Shown in pieces: positions 22,105-34,333 of a stretch of 64,000 bases of DNA. The translations under genes were made by a program, and so were the position numbers. The number at the start of each line of letters is the position of its first letter. Position 1 is the first letter of the stretch. The stretch covers positions 2,767,191 to 2,831,190 of the forward strand of contig CM040443.1 of assembly GCA_022749755.1 (NCBI GenBank), in the 5' to 3' direction. The stretch comes from Azadirachta indica (taxonomy: Eukaryota; Streptophyta; Magnoliopsida; Sapindales; Meliaceae). The notes beneath the pieces are model-generated. The model did no database searches and was not told where the DNA came from. It worked only from the letters and a program-made list of their open reading frames with translations.

Positions 22105-22800
22105 ACAACTATCCCTAAATTTTAATAAAATAACAAAAATAACATATATTTTACTTAATTATAACGTATTAGTCCCTATTTCAATATTTTTCACAATACT
22201 CTTTTAAATATATCAGTTTAGTTTTTATTTTAATATTTTTCACAATATATTGAAAGCTAAATAGTTTTTTTAATTTTCTTATTTTTTAATAAAAATTTAA
22301 AAAAGAAAATACTATTGTTAAAAATTCAAATAATAAGTTGCATCAAACCAACATGTTAAAATGTTTAGAACCCTTTTCTTTCCTTATTAGCAATTTAATA
22401 TTTAATTATGAAAAAATTATGAAATATTTTTAACATTTTTTTTTTATATATAATATATTTATTTAAAAGAGTATATTAAATTTTTTATTTTTTCTTAAGA
22501 AAAATTATGAAAATATAAAAAAAAAAGAGAAATAGAGAAGAAAATTTATTGTTATTTGTTAATAAAATTTGTAATTAGATATATTTTGTCTTATTAACTA
22601 ACATAATTTAATTTTAATGAAAAATGTAGAAAATGAAGAAAATTTTTTTTTTTTTTGTAATAAGAATATATATATATTAAAATGTTTAATTAAATTATAT
22701 TATATTAATTAATAAAATACAAAATATATCTAATTACTAATTATACTAACAAATGACACCAAATTATCTTCTTTTTTATACTTTTTTGTTTATATTTTCA
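22105..22800. mobile_element. Long-TIR foldback element, truncated (block B)
   Basis: Matches the element at 34334-35570 from CCCTAAATTTT onward through the AT-rich arm and past the centre, but stops at about 22800 where unrelated sequence begins. It shares the same left junction with kinase intron 1 remains as K3 (CAAACA.CTATCCC). Confidence 0.55.
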
Positions 22801-23675
22801 TAATTTTTTTAAAAAATATATACATACACATATATAATACCATAAACAAGTGGGGATGTTGCCTCCCGAGCCCTAGCAAAGGGCGTTTCACCCTCTTATG
22901 GCCCTGACGAGCTCTAAGGAAAATTCGACCCTTAATTGCTTTAGTATATCCCAATATACTATATCAATTATCAAATATGGATCACAAATTCTTTCATATC
23001 ATCACTCTCAATAGTCTTTTTAAATCATTTTATTTTATTTTTCTTTAGAATTTATTGAATTTCTTTTTTTTTTTTTTGGTTTTTCAATGTAGGTTGAATT
23101 GAATTAGAATTTGGAAGTAAGATAAAAAAGAACATTTTCAAAATTGTTACTTATTCTCTAAACATGTCAAAAAGCTTGGTATGTTGATGAAGTTTTGATG
23201 CCTTTTATTTAAAATCTATCGTAATTCTTTAGTACTATTTCTCTATTTTATTCGTAACATTATATTGAAATATATTATTATATGGTTGAATGTTTTTCTT
23301 TCATTGCTTAAAATAATATTGGTTTGTTAAATAAATTATTCATTGTTGAATACTCATTAAACTTTTATTTACGAAATTATTAAGTTACATTAACAATCAT
23401 CTTTTCTTTACTTTTTTTTTTTAATTGAGATGCCAAGGGAAACTTGCAGTTCTGCTTCTTTCTCTTGAATAATTTAATCTTTCTTATTTGAATAAAATTA
23501 AAAATATATATGTAATAATTAAAATGAAATATACTTTTGCAGTGTGACAATAAGTTATTTATGGGCATAATCATAGTTTTTTTTTTTTTTTTTTTACATT
23601 ACGTTAAGTTATTATACTATTCCCTGCTTTTAATTATTATTGTTTTAATCGTAATTATATGTCTAACTCATTTTA
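22801..23675. other. Unassigned stretch with a GC-rich island
   Basis: No gene seen. Bases 22853-22915 form a GC-rich island (words such as TGCCTCCCGAGCCCTAGC and GGGCGTTTCACCC) inside very AT-rich DNA. The island has no match elsewhere in the window. From about 23100 to 23675 the sequence resembles intron-like leader of the following FAR1/MULE gene, with a polypyrimidine tract and TTTTAG acceptor at ~23677. Confidence 0.4.
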
Positions 23676-23677
23676 GG

Positions 23678-26299
23678 GAAACAATATTGAAACAAGCACT
23701 ACTGTTGATAAAAATGATGAAAGATTATCAAAACCATATGTAGGGATGTTTTTAAAAACATTAGATGAAGCTAGAAAATACTGTGAAGACTGTGGTAGAC
23801 AAGAGGGATTTTGGATTCGAGCACAATCTACATCGAAGACTATGTTTGGTTCAAATGAGGTGATGAGTGGACAATTTGCTTGTGCATATCAAAGAAATTA
23901 TGTGCCAAACAAAAAGGGTATGGCACTACTAATGAACATAATGGTGGAAGCTGTTCGCCAATTAAATATAGATGCAAAGCTAGTATGTGAATTTTGTATG
24001 ATGAATGGTCAAATAAGTGGAAAGTTTCAATTTCATAGATGTTCACAATCACAAAGTAGTTTCTCTTACTAGAAGAATGAAGATGAAGTGCAACAAATAT
24101 ATGTCTAAAGCTACTTAGAATTTGACTGAGACATTTCATAAAGAAAACTTAACTGTTGGAAAAGTTTGTTCAATTTAGGGATTCAAATATTGGTTTTAAT
24201 AATAGAGATTGCTATAATCATTTGAGAGATGTGCGATGTAGGCAATTAGAGGAAGATGATGCCCAATCAGTCCTTACATACTTTAGGGAAAAGCAAGTTG
24301 AGAATCCTCAATTTTTTTTATACAATCCAATGCGATGAAAATGCATAGGCAACTAAATTTTTTTTGGATTGGTGCTCAATTATGGTTGGCATATCATCAT
24401 TTTGGGGATGTGTTTACATTGGATACAACTTACAAAACAAATAAATGTGACATGCCATTGCACCATTCACAGGTGTAAATCAACATTGGCAATCAATACA
24501 AATTCAAATGTGTACTTTTGTAAGATGAAATAAAGTAACTTTTCTATGGCTTTTTGAAACATGGCTTGAAGCTATAGGAGGAAATCCTCCAATTTCTATC
24601 ATTACTAACCAAGATCTTAGCAATGAAGGGAGCGATTGCCGAAGTTTTTCAAATACTTGTCATCGATTATGCCTGTGACATATTAAGAAGAAATTTATTG
24701 AAAAGCTATCACATGTGTACTTCAAGAAGTCAAAGTTCAAAATAGAGCTGAAGAAATGTATTATGTCAATACATTGAATACCAAAATTTGAAGAAAAGTA
24801 GAAGAGTTTGATTTACAAAAATTGGATTGACAGGCAATGAATGACTAAATCATCTCTATGACATTCATACTTCTTGGGCCCTGTTTATAATCATAACACT
24901 TTTTTGCCTGGAACAAATACTACTAGACAAAATGAGGTCATGAATTCATTTTTTGATAACTTTGTAACATCCATAACAAATTTTAAAGAGTTTGTTGTAA
25001 AAAATGATCAAGCATTGAAAAGAATTATAGAGGAAAAAAGTGACAAAGATTTTGAGTTAGAGCATAAGTTTCAAATTGTCAATAATGAAAACTCCCTTTT
25101 GAAACATACATCAAATTGTACACATTCAATAAATTCAACGATGAAGATTTTCAATTCAACAAATTCAAACTTGGAGAAAAGGGAAATGATGGTGAATATC
25201 AAAAATACCTAGTAAGAACAAAAATCGGTCAACTCGAAGAATTCATGGTTAAGCTAAATTTGCAAACTTATGTGGGAATATGTGAATGCCAAAATTTTGA
25301 GTTTTTGCAGACTTATTGTGGAAGGGTTTGTTCGTTTAGATATTGATACCATACTAGATCATTTTATTCTTCCAAGAATGGAGAAAACAAGCAAATAAAT
25401 TTAGAATTGTGGATACAGGAGATTTTCTGAAAGATGAAAATGCAAATAAGGATTTGAGACTAAACCATATGTGTCACTAGGCTACTAAATCGGCTTGTGT
25501 TGCAGCATCTTCGAAAGAGGCAATACTTAATTTATATGGAGACTATGAATGAGTTAACCAAAAAAATTTTAAAAACTCCAGAGCATCCAACCAATGCATT
25601 CCAACAAGAAGATGATCCATACATTAGTACTAATTATTCTCAATCATTACTTTTAGATCCCTATATCTCACAAACAAAGGATAGGAAGAAATGAGTTAGA
25701 TCGAGGTGTGGAGAGTAATCTAGAATGTTGATATAAGTTTTGCTTCAGATGTTGTTTTCCGTTACTGTCCTTACTTTTCTCTGTTGTCCCTTTTCTTTTG
25801 CTATGTTGTTCTGTTACTGGTTTAGTTGTTGCTTTTCTTTGTTGTCCTTTTTTTTCCTCTGTTGTGTGTCATGCTGTTGGTTTATTATTTTCCTATTGTT
25901 GTTAGTGCTGATTGCTGCAATTAGTTTTTTGTTGCAGATTGTTTCTTGCTTGTTATATGTTTGTATTTCCTTATTTCAAGCTTAATTTTTTTTTTATTAT
26001 GCTATTGGTTTCTTATTTTTCTACTGCTATTAACGCTGGTCGTTTTAGTTAATTGTTTGTTGCAGATTGTTGTAGTTAATTTTTTGTTGTAGATTGATGC
26101 TTGCTTATTATATGCCTCTATTTCCATTTTCACTTATTTCAAGCTTAATTTTTTCAAAATGAAGAATAACATACTAATGAAAAAGAGAAAGAGTAAAAGC
26201 GGTACAAGAGCTAAACCAAAAGGTTTAGCGTATAAAGAAAGAAAATATCATGCAAAATTACAATCAAAAGCTGAAGCAGCACATAGGTTTAAAAAATAG
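23678..26299 (+). pseudogene. FAR1/FHY3-type MULE transposase relic, copy 2 (most complete)
   Basis: Holds the whole domain order of an FRS/MULE protein, in broken frames. FAR1 DNA-binding domain: 23730-23900 (PYVGMFLKTLDEARKYCEDC). Middle: 24156-24338 (NIGFNNRDCYNHLRDVR, then YFREKQVENPQFF). DDE transposase: 24370-24670 (FGDVFTLDTTYKTNKCDMP, FLWLFETWLEAIGGNPP, IITNQD). NSFFDNFV segment: 24943-25212. The SWIM-like CxCxxFEF follows near 25285, and the Lys-rich C-terminus at 25497-25694 is cut short by a ~255 bp deletion. The second catalytic Asp position reads IITNQD, where the family has IITDQD. Many stops, inactive. A 46-residue Lys-rich ORF (26159-26299) at the end is unique to this copy. 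Confidence 0.8.
26159..26299 (+). CDS. Lys/Arg-rich 46-residue ORF, unrecognised
   Basis: Open from MKNNILMKKRKSKSGTRAKP to AAHRFKK. Strongly basic, no known domain recognised. It starts exactly where copy 2 of the FAR1/MULE relic departs from copies 1 and 3 (after TTTTTCCAAATGAA-like sequence). It may be the end of a host exon or of the element. I would not call it a gene without transcript support. Confidence 0.2.
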   Translation: MKNNILMKKRKSKSGTRAKPKGLAYKERKYHAKLQSKAEAAHRFKK

Positions 26300-26513
26300 C
26301 AAGCAAAATTGCAAATAATTGCAACACACAGCAGTTGTCAATCAGCAAGTCAGTAATCAATAGCAGCAACAGCAAACGGTAACAAAAAACATAGAAAACA
26401 GCTGCTTCCCAATATCTATCAAGCTTAATTTTTTGTTGCAGTTGTTATTAGAAGAATAAATGCACACTAAGCAACATAAGCTATAATATAGTTACTACAT
26501 TATTAGAAATATG

Positions 26514-27978
26514 AGCTAAACCTTGTCTATATTATTTGTTTATATAGTGTCTACACCCTAGAAATCTTGTATTATTAGAAGAACTTCAAAAAAATATTCT
26601 ACAAATATAATAAGAGAACTGAAAAAAAATACCATGGTCTACTTAGAAAGAAATGTAGCTACACTTGCTTTTCTTTCCAAGATTTCATTTACTAGAGAAA
26701 CAGCCTAAGCAAAAAGAAGGTATTTTTACAGCATTTTACAAATTTCTACTATCTGAGCAAGCCATTCTACTTAGGCTAATAACAATAATAGTTGGATTTT
26801 TGAAAGGACATTGTTAGTATCATTTTTTCAGCAATCAATTGTTAATTACTATTCGATTGAGTGACAACAATCAATGAATGACACACTCGTTGATCTCTAA
26901 GCTGCTCCAATGCTTAAGAAACTGCCCTCATTATTGGAATCACACCTGGGAAAGCCATTATTAATCACAGATATAAATATTAAGAGTGAAGAAATTAATA
27001 GCCCAATAGCTACTGCGCCTTGACATTGCGTCCAAAAATGGACTGCTAGCTTCTTCAATCCATTTGATCTAGGAAATAAAGCTATCTTTAACTAGGATTG
27101 TATTCACATCCCAATTTTAAATTCACATTTTCTGAAATAAAAAAAAAATGCGAAAGGATCAATAAAATCATAAACTCAATTAAAGTATTCAAAACATATG
27201 AGTTTCAAAACAATAATCAACCAAAAGCTAATAAATTTTCCTCCGCAATTCATACTGCAATAATTCAATTCACTTTTACTTATCCAGTCCCGCAACTTCA
27301 AATTTAGATTAGTTTAATTTATTTACCGTAGATTTGGAAATACCCGAGTGTTGAACAACACGACATTTTTTTTCTTGTACATAAGATATGTCCATAAAGA
27401 AAATTTTAAAATAAAATCAACATTAAAAATCCCTTCTAGAAATAGAAAAACTTTTATTCCGGAAATAAAGAAAACCCAATGCACTGTATATTTTTCTAGA
27501 AGAAAACCCAAAAAACAAAAAAATGCAAACTTAGAAATAAAAACGCATACCTTAAAAAATTGACAGTATTATTGCTAAAAACCCAGATTTCTTATCAAAA
27601 TCACCTTTAGATTTTATCTTCTCTTTCACATGTAGTGCCACATATGAATACTCAATAATTCTAGTTTTCACACTTCAACTCAATTGAAGGGAGGAGGAGG
27701 CTTGAATTTCAAAACCATTGGTTGAGATAGTAATGGATGCGTGGTTCTTAGATTTGGGATTTTAGGTGTTGGCTTTTTGTGGATTCTTTTTTTCTTTCTT
27801 TGTTGTCAAAGAGAATAAGAAAGACAAGAAAACACGCAAGGTGATGAAAAGAGAGTGTTTTGAGAATTTATTTATTGAGAGGAAAGAAAAAAGAAAGAAA
27901 AAGATTTAAGTAATCCTATTAAATGAGTTGTGGAGAGAGAAAAGAAAAAAGAAGACTTAAGTAACCTTAGTAAATTAA
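26514..27978. repeat. Duplicated unassigned segment S (copy 2)
   Basis: Near-identical to 1-1463, including the long A and T runs. The first base of the window corresponds to 26514. Similarity weakens at about 27930, just before repeat R. No gene seen. Confidence 0.85.
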
Positions 27979-28518
27979 TTTACAACAATCTTTTATATTT
28001 CTTTAATGTAATCTTAGCCATTAATATATTCTTAATCTAAGGGTGATAATTTAATGTAAGATTTTATGAAAAAAAAAGGTTGTTAATTCTGCTTTATATA
28101 TATATATACATGAAATGAATGTAGGTAAAGCTTAAAATAATCTAAATTTAAATAAATAAAAAGAATTACTATTCAAGTCAGAATAATAATTATTAAACAA
28201 TAAATTTATTTTATTTTTTACTTTTTTTTTCAACAAATTTATAAAAATTTCAAATTAGTAAACAAAATAATTAAGTAGAAATTTTCGGGTACAATATAAA
28301 ATTGAGTGAAGAATTTTAGTTGCAAATTATTGAGGGTAATTTTAAAAAAAAAAAAATCAACCCATTTCAATTTAAAAAAAAAAAAGATTGACAACGTAAT
28401 TTTTGCAATTAATTTTAGTTACAAATTAATTGAGAGGAATGTCTTTTTTAAATATGTTCCAATACAAGTTATAATTTTTTAATATATTGTAACTTCGCAT
28501 GAAGGGTACTGCTCCAAC
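27979..28518 (+). repeat. Repeat R, left copy in block C
   Basis: Direct copy of 30182-30720, more diverged from it than S copies are from each other. It ends at GCTCCAAC, where F-box upstream sequence is joined to the MULE relic (AAATGTGACATGCC). It shows the original, non-inverted form of the region rearranged at 1955-2243. Confidence 0.8.
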
Positions 28519-30175
28519 AAAAAAATGTGACATGCCATTGCACCATTCACAGGTGTAAATCAACATTGGCAATCAATATAAATTCAAATGTGTACTTTTG
28601 TAAGATGAAATAGAGTAACTTTTCTATGGCTTTTTGAAACATGGCTTGAAGTTATAGGAGGAAATCCTCCAATTTCTATCATTACTGACCAAGATCTTAG
28701 TAATGAAGGGAGCGATTGCCAAAGTTTTTCAAATACTTGTCATCGATTATGCCTGTGACATATTAAGAAGAAATTTTTTGAAAAGCTATCACATGTGTAC
28801 TTCAAGAAGTCAGGGCACAAAATAGAGCCAAAGAAATGTATTATGTCAATACATAGAATACCAAAATTTGAAGAAAAGTAGAAGAGTTTGATTTACAAAA
28901 ATTGGATTGACAGGCAAATGAATGACTAAATCATCTCTATGACATTCATACTTCTTAGGCCCCTGTTTATAATCATAATACCTTTTTGCCTGGAACAAAT
29001 ACTACTAGACAAAATGAGGTCATGAATTCATTTTTTGATAACTTTGTAACATCCATAACAAATCTTAAAGAGTTTGTTGTAAAAAATGATCAAGCATTTA
29101 AAAAGAATTATAGAGAAAAAAAGTGAGAAAGATTTTGAGTTAGAGCATAAGTTTCAAATTGTCAGTAATGAAGACTTTCTTTTGAAACATACATCAAATT
29201 GTACACATTCAATAAATTCAAGGATGAAGATTTTCAATTCAGCAAATTCAAAGTTTGAGAAAATGGAAATGATGGTGAATATCAAAAATACCTAGTAAGA
29301 ACAAAAATCGGTCAACTCGAAAATTCATGGTTAAGCTAAATTTGCAAACTTATGTGGGAATATGTGAATGCCTAAATTTTGAGTTTTTGCAGACTTATTT
29401 TGGAAGTGTTTGTTCATTTAGATATTGATACCATACCAGACCATTTAATTCTTCCAAGAATGGAGAAAAGAAGCAAATAAATTTAGAATTATGGATCAGG
29501 AGATTTTCTGAAAGATGAAAATGCAGATGAGGATTTGAGACTAAACCATATGTGTGACTAGGCTACTAAATACTCGTCATCAACTAATACATGTAAATAG
29601 TAAATTAGTTTATGATAAATATTTTTAATATTTGAATCTCTCTTATAAATTTGTTTTATTATTTACATAAATTTAGATAATGAATAAAGAAATGAGTTAG
29701 ATCGAGGTGTGGAGAGTAATCTAGAATGTTGATATAAGTTTTGCTTCAGATGTTTTGTTTTCCTGTTACTGTCCTTTCTTTTGCTATGTTGTTCTGTTAT
29801 TGGTTTAGTTGTTGCTTTTCTTTGTTGTCCTTTTTTCATCTTTGCTGTCCTTTTTTTTCCTCTGTTGTGTGTCATGCTGTTGGTTTATTATTTTCCTATT
29901 GTTGTTAGTGCTGGTTGCTGCAATTAGTTTTTTGTTGCAGATTGTTGCTTGCTTGTTATATGTTTGTATTTCCTTTTTCACTTATTTCAAGCTTAATTTT
30001 CTTTTATTATGCTATTGGTTTCTTATTTTTCTACTGCTATTATCGCTGGTCGTTTTAGTTAATCGTTTGTTGCAGATTGTTGTAGTTAATTTTTTGTTGT
30101 AGATTGATGCTTGCTTATTATATGCTTGTATTTCCTTTTCACTTATTTCAAGCTTTATTTTTTCCAAATGAAACT
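28519..30175 (+). pseudogene. FAR1/FHY3-type MULE transposase relic, copy 3
   Basis: Begins inside the DDE domain (DMPLHHS), continues through the FLWLFETWLE region (~28627) and HRLC (~28740), then 29000-29295 (NSFFDNFV, with one extra A near 29098 shifting frame) and the CxCxxFEF-like region. About 340 bp of the C-terminal coding part present in copy 1 (3035-3375) is deleted at ~29578. The T-rich tail 29690-30150 parallels 3500-3960. It lacks the FAR1 domain. Inactive. Confidence 0.75.
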
Positions 30176-30181
30176 CTTATA

Positions 30182-30720
30182 TTTACAAGAATCTCTTATA
30201 TTTCTTTAATGTAATCTTAGCCATTGATACATTCTTAATCTAAGGGTGATAATTTGATGTAAGATTTTATGAAAAAAAAAAAGTTGCTAATCCTGTTTTA
30301 TATATATATATATACATGGAATGAATATAGGTAAAGCTTAAAATAATCCAAATTTAAATAAATAAAAAGAATCGGTATTCAAGTTAGAATAATAATTATT
30401 AAACAATAAATTCATTTTATTTTTTACTTTTTTTTTCAATAAATTTATAAAAATTTCAAATTGGTAAATAAAATAATTAAGTAGAAATTTTCCTATACAA
30501 TATGAAATTGAGTGAAGAATTTTAGTTACAAATTGATTGAGGGTAATTTTGAAAAAAAAAATTAACCCTTTTCAATTAAAAAAAAAAGATTGAGAACCTA
30601 ATTTTTGCAATTAATTTTAGTTACAAATTAATTGAGAATAATGTCATTTTTAAATATGTTCCAATACAAGTTAGAATTTTTTAATACATTGCAACTTCGC
30701 ATGAAGAGTGCTCCTCCAAC
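30182..30720 (+). repeat. Repeat R, right copy in block C; F-box C upstream region
   Basis: Almost identical to 3978-4513 and continuous with the F-box C promoter. Confidence 0.8.
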
Positions 30721-30727
30721 GGCAGCC

Positions 30728-30742
30728 AGTCAAAAATTGACT
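30728..30742. promoter_or_regulatory. Palindromic double W-box core, F-box C
   Basis: AGTCAAAAATTGACT, as in copies A, B and D. The TATA box follows at 30880-30887. Confidence 0.5.
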
Positions 30743-30969
30743 TGCAAGTAAAATTCTAGCAAAAAAGGATACTCCTACGGCCTGATAAATTCTAATGCAA
30801 CATAGCTACTTTTATTTCAAATATAACAAGGAAAATGGAAACCAAATCCTTGTAGAATTAGGAGACAAAGTTCACTCAGTATAAATACATATATAAGACA
30901 GAAGCGAAAACATCAAACTCGGCTTTGTTTTTCTTTTTCTCTTCAGAATTCTTTCACTACCTACGTATA

Positions 30970-32061
30970 ATGTCAAATTGGTCAGACCTTCCTCACGATC
31001 TTTTGGTGGAAATCGCAGGAAGAATAAACCTACATGAAGATTTTGTTGCTTTTGGCGCCGTCTGTACTTCATGGGGAGCTGCTGCAGTGAAAGAGAATTT
31101 TAGATACGCATCTTCTCAGATTCCATGGCTTATGCTTCCACGAAAGAAATCCAACTACACATATTCTTTTTTCAGTGTTTTGAAGGAGAAGTCCCATGAA
31201 GTTATTCTACCAGAAGCTAATGGGAAAAGGTGTTTGTCGTCAATGGGTTGGCTTATAACAATTTCACAACATTTGAGTATGAGTCTTTTACATCCTTTTT
31301 CACGCGTTGAAATTCAACTTCCTCACTTGAAAACGTTTAAAAACTGGGAGGATGATTCTACTCGTTACAACTGCATTAATTTTATTAGCAAGTGTGCTTT
31401 ATCAGCAAATCCTTTATCTACCTCAGATTACATATTAATGGTAATTCAAGGAGGCTTGAGAAAATTGGCATATTATAGACCAGGTGATAAAGTTTGGAAC
31501 ACAATAGAGAGATGGCACTGCATGTATTTTGACATTGCTTGGTATAAAGGCCAATTTTATGCTCTAGATTGTCTTGGCAGTATTGTGGTTTGTGAATTTA
31601 AAGATAATGTTGGCGAACCTGCAACAGCGAAGACAGTAGCAAGTTTGCCGGAGGAATTTATGGAATGTTATGATCAATGTTATTTGGTAGAATCAGATGG
31701 AGCATTATTAGTGGTTAAAAAAATACTTGAACATAAAGAGGGAAATTCACGTAGAAGCTATACCTATCGAACGACTGAATTTCAAATTTTAGAGGTGGAA
31801 TTAAATACAAATACATGCACCGAAGTAAAAAATTTGGGTAATAGATCATTGTTTTTAGGTTTTAATTCATCCTTGTCTATTGAAGCATTAAATAGCAAGC
31901 CTAACTGTATCTACTTCACTGATGATTATAGCGACATTTATTTGGGTCGACCTAAAGGAGGAGGAAAGGATACGGGGATTTACAATATGGAAAACAGAAT
32001 TGTTGAGTCTCATTTTTGGGACAATTCATCCAGTCGTATTAATCCACCGTTTTGGGTTTAA
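30970..32061 (+). CDS. F-box protein with DUF295 C-terminal domain (copy C)
   Basis: Single-exon ORF of 363 residues: F-box at residues ~4-45, DUF295-type body, end RINPPFWV. It differs from copy A at one residue, and its upstream ~800 bp and first ~250 bp downstream are also nearly identical. The in-frame ATG at 30925 is not used for the same reason as in copy A. AATAAA lies shortly after the stop (about 32169). It is convergent with kinase remnant K3, which in contrast resembles K2, not K1, so this block is a mosaic. Likely role: substrate receptor of an SCF ubiquitin ligase. The target is unknown. Confidence 0.9.
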   Translation: MSNWSDLPHDLLVEIAGRINLHEDFVAFGAVCTSWGAAAVKENFRYASSQIPWLMLPRKKSNYTYSFFSVLKEKSHEVILPEANGKRCLSSMGWLITISQHLSMSLLHPFSRVEIQLPHLKTFKNWEDDSTRYNCINFISKCALSANPLSTSDYILMVIQGGLRKLAYYRPGDKVWNTIERWHCMYFDIAWYKGQFYALDCLGSIVVCEFKDNVGEPATAKTVASLPEEFMECYDQCYLVESDGALLVVKKILEHKEGNSRRSYTYRTTEFQILEVELNTNTCTEVKNLGNRSLFLGFNSSLSIEALNSKPNCIYFTDDYSDIYLGRPKGGGKDTGIYNMENRIVESHFWDNSSSRINPPFWV

Positions 32062-32878
32062 TTCGTCTCTAATTATTGGATTGAGCAATTTATGTAAGTG
32101 CTTAGATTTTTTTTCTACGTTAATTATTTTGAATTGGTTAATTTATTTACAGTTTTTATTCAGTTTTTAATAAAATATCTTACAGTTTTATGAGTTGTTT
32201 GGCTGTCCTATTTCATGTATTATATATTTATTATATGCATGCTTGCACAAAAATTTATTACATGCGCAGGGCAGGCAATAAAAAACTATACTAAATAAAT
32301 AGATATGACACTAAATAATTTTTGGGTTGAGCATTGCAAGTAATTAATTAAGCAACAACATCATCTGCGTAGAAATAAAAATAAATAAATAAAATAAAAT
32401 TGCAATGGACTAATCTTAGCAAAGATGGGAGAAGCATCTGCAATGGGCAAATTATGCATCCATCTATCACACTAAAAATTCACTTCTCCACGAAGAAAGA
32501 TTATAAACAGAGAGGTTTACATAAAAGAATCTCCTCTCAACTGAGCCATCTCGTGTGAACAGTCCACTACTCTCATTCTAAAGATACACCATAAAGAATC
32601 ACATGAGACAAAAGGGATAGGAATAATATGCTCTCCAATTTCCAGTTTTCTGCTTCAGGAAAGGCTTCAAATTATGTTCGCATACATCTATTCAAATCTG
32701 CCCAAGCAAGAGAGATTTACAAACAAGTAGCAAGTTCTAGAGATTCTGTATACACATTAGCAGAAAGTTCAAGCTGCTTATTAAGAAAGCTCAAGGAAAC
32801 TCCGAGAAAGGGCAAAACCAAGCCCGATTTCAGGCGTGTATAAAACCATCTTTGAGGAGAAACGCTAGCTGGATGCAT

Positions 32879-33838
32879 CTATAAATCCTGCTTCAGAAGT
32901 CTTTTAGCCAAAGCATAGCACGTTCGTTCAATTATATCACTCAGGGTTGTGCTCCTTTGAAGAAAATTGAGAAAAGTGCAACTGGGTTGATGTAATACCA
33001 ATGGCGTCTTCCCAACACCTCTCAGGTACTCATGCTTAAGTGCATCATTAACCGTGATTCTCTGTATTGGATTCAAGCAGAGCATTTTCTGTAGACACAC
33101 AGAACGAAGGTATGAGTGAAGAAAAATGCACACCTGCTAGTACAAGTTAAATTACCATTGTTTTGCATTTTAACTTGTGCAACAAGAATAGATGAGTTTC
33201 AAAATTAGTTCACATGTTCTTCATATCTATTTTGTGATTATTTATCATTATGTCTGTAGATAGTGATGGAAATGATGTTCTTCATAAACTCAACGACCTC
33301 CCTCACATCATGGTCTACTACAAGTGAGATTAAGGGTGCTTGCCAAGAGAAAATAGTGATACTCACAGAAAGAAGATCAACACCAGCTGGTTCTAGATCA
33401 GGAAATGTTTTAGCCAAATTCTGCATGGTAAACAGACAAAAACATATTTAATCATGTAAATAATCTTGAAAAAAAAATGTAAATCATAGAAGAGAAAACC
33501 ATTTTAGAGGATTTCTTACCTGAGGCTTGAACTTAGGATATGAAGCCAGTTCAGTTGTTCTAGTCACTCCAGCCCAAGTTTCTTCAGTTGGTGTACCAAA
33601 AAGACTTCATAGGGAAATTTCGTGTAAGAAGGCTTATACGCGGAAAGCAAGAGTATAACTAGGTAGTTTCCAAGGCTGTAAAATACCTGAAAATGAGTAA
33701 CAACTTATTCCTCTTATTGCCAGGGAATATAGCTAGGCTCCCTAGTTATCATCTCAGCAAATATACAGCATCTATTGAAGTAGAGTATTCAGTGTAGCCA
33801 AGCAATAGCTCAGGTGCTTTATATGGGGTATATGCGTA
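32879..33838 (-). pseudogene. cdc2-like kinase remnant K3 (exons 4-7)
   Basis: Exon equivalents: 33838-33687, 33604-33520, 33420-33367, 33088-32879. Exons 5-7 are open with good splice sites (CAG|GTAAG at exon 5), and exon 7 ends in the same LLKQDL and stop as K4. Exon 4 has the same 13 nt deletion and 4 nt insertion as K2, giving a stop soon after the STPID-like segment (here STSID). Exons 1-3 are missing through the same intron 3 to intron 1 join as in K2, so K2 and K3 descend from one broken ancestor. The intron 1 remains end at a foldback element (34334). Confidence 0.85.
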
Positions 33839-34333
33839 CTGACAGAATGCATAAAGACAAATGATACCGACATTGGTGCTGCTATTTTATAAAGCAAACA
33901 ATCAACAAGTTAACCCACCTTTTTCTCTTCATAATGATATGAATTTGAGAAACATTCATCCTACTAAAATCAATGCATTGCAAGTGAGTTCAAGAAAGCT
34001 TATAACCAAAGCTGTAAATTTTAAGAAAATAATGTAGAGGAATATATAACTTTCACCAACAAATTCTACTAACATGTGTCTAATTATAATGCTCAGAAAA
34101 TCAATTCTCTGAGACTTCCTAAAGTGAAATATATGCATTTTCAACAAATGTCCTAAATGTTATAGGAGATTTTATTTTTATATTTAAAAAAAATGAATAA
34201 CATATTTTCCTACTAAGTACTTTTGAATATATATTTCGTCTCTGTATATATGTGGCATGTATTGGCGTAACACTTAATACCCTTAATACCCTTAATAGCT
34301 GGCCACTCGCAGACTGGACTAACAAACAGCTAT

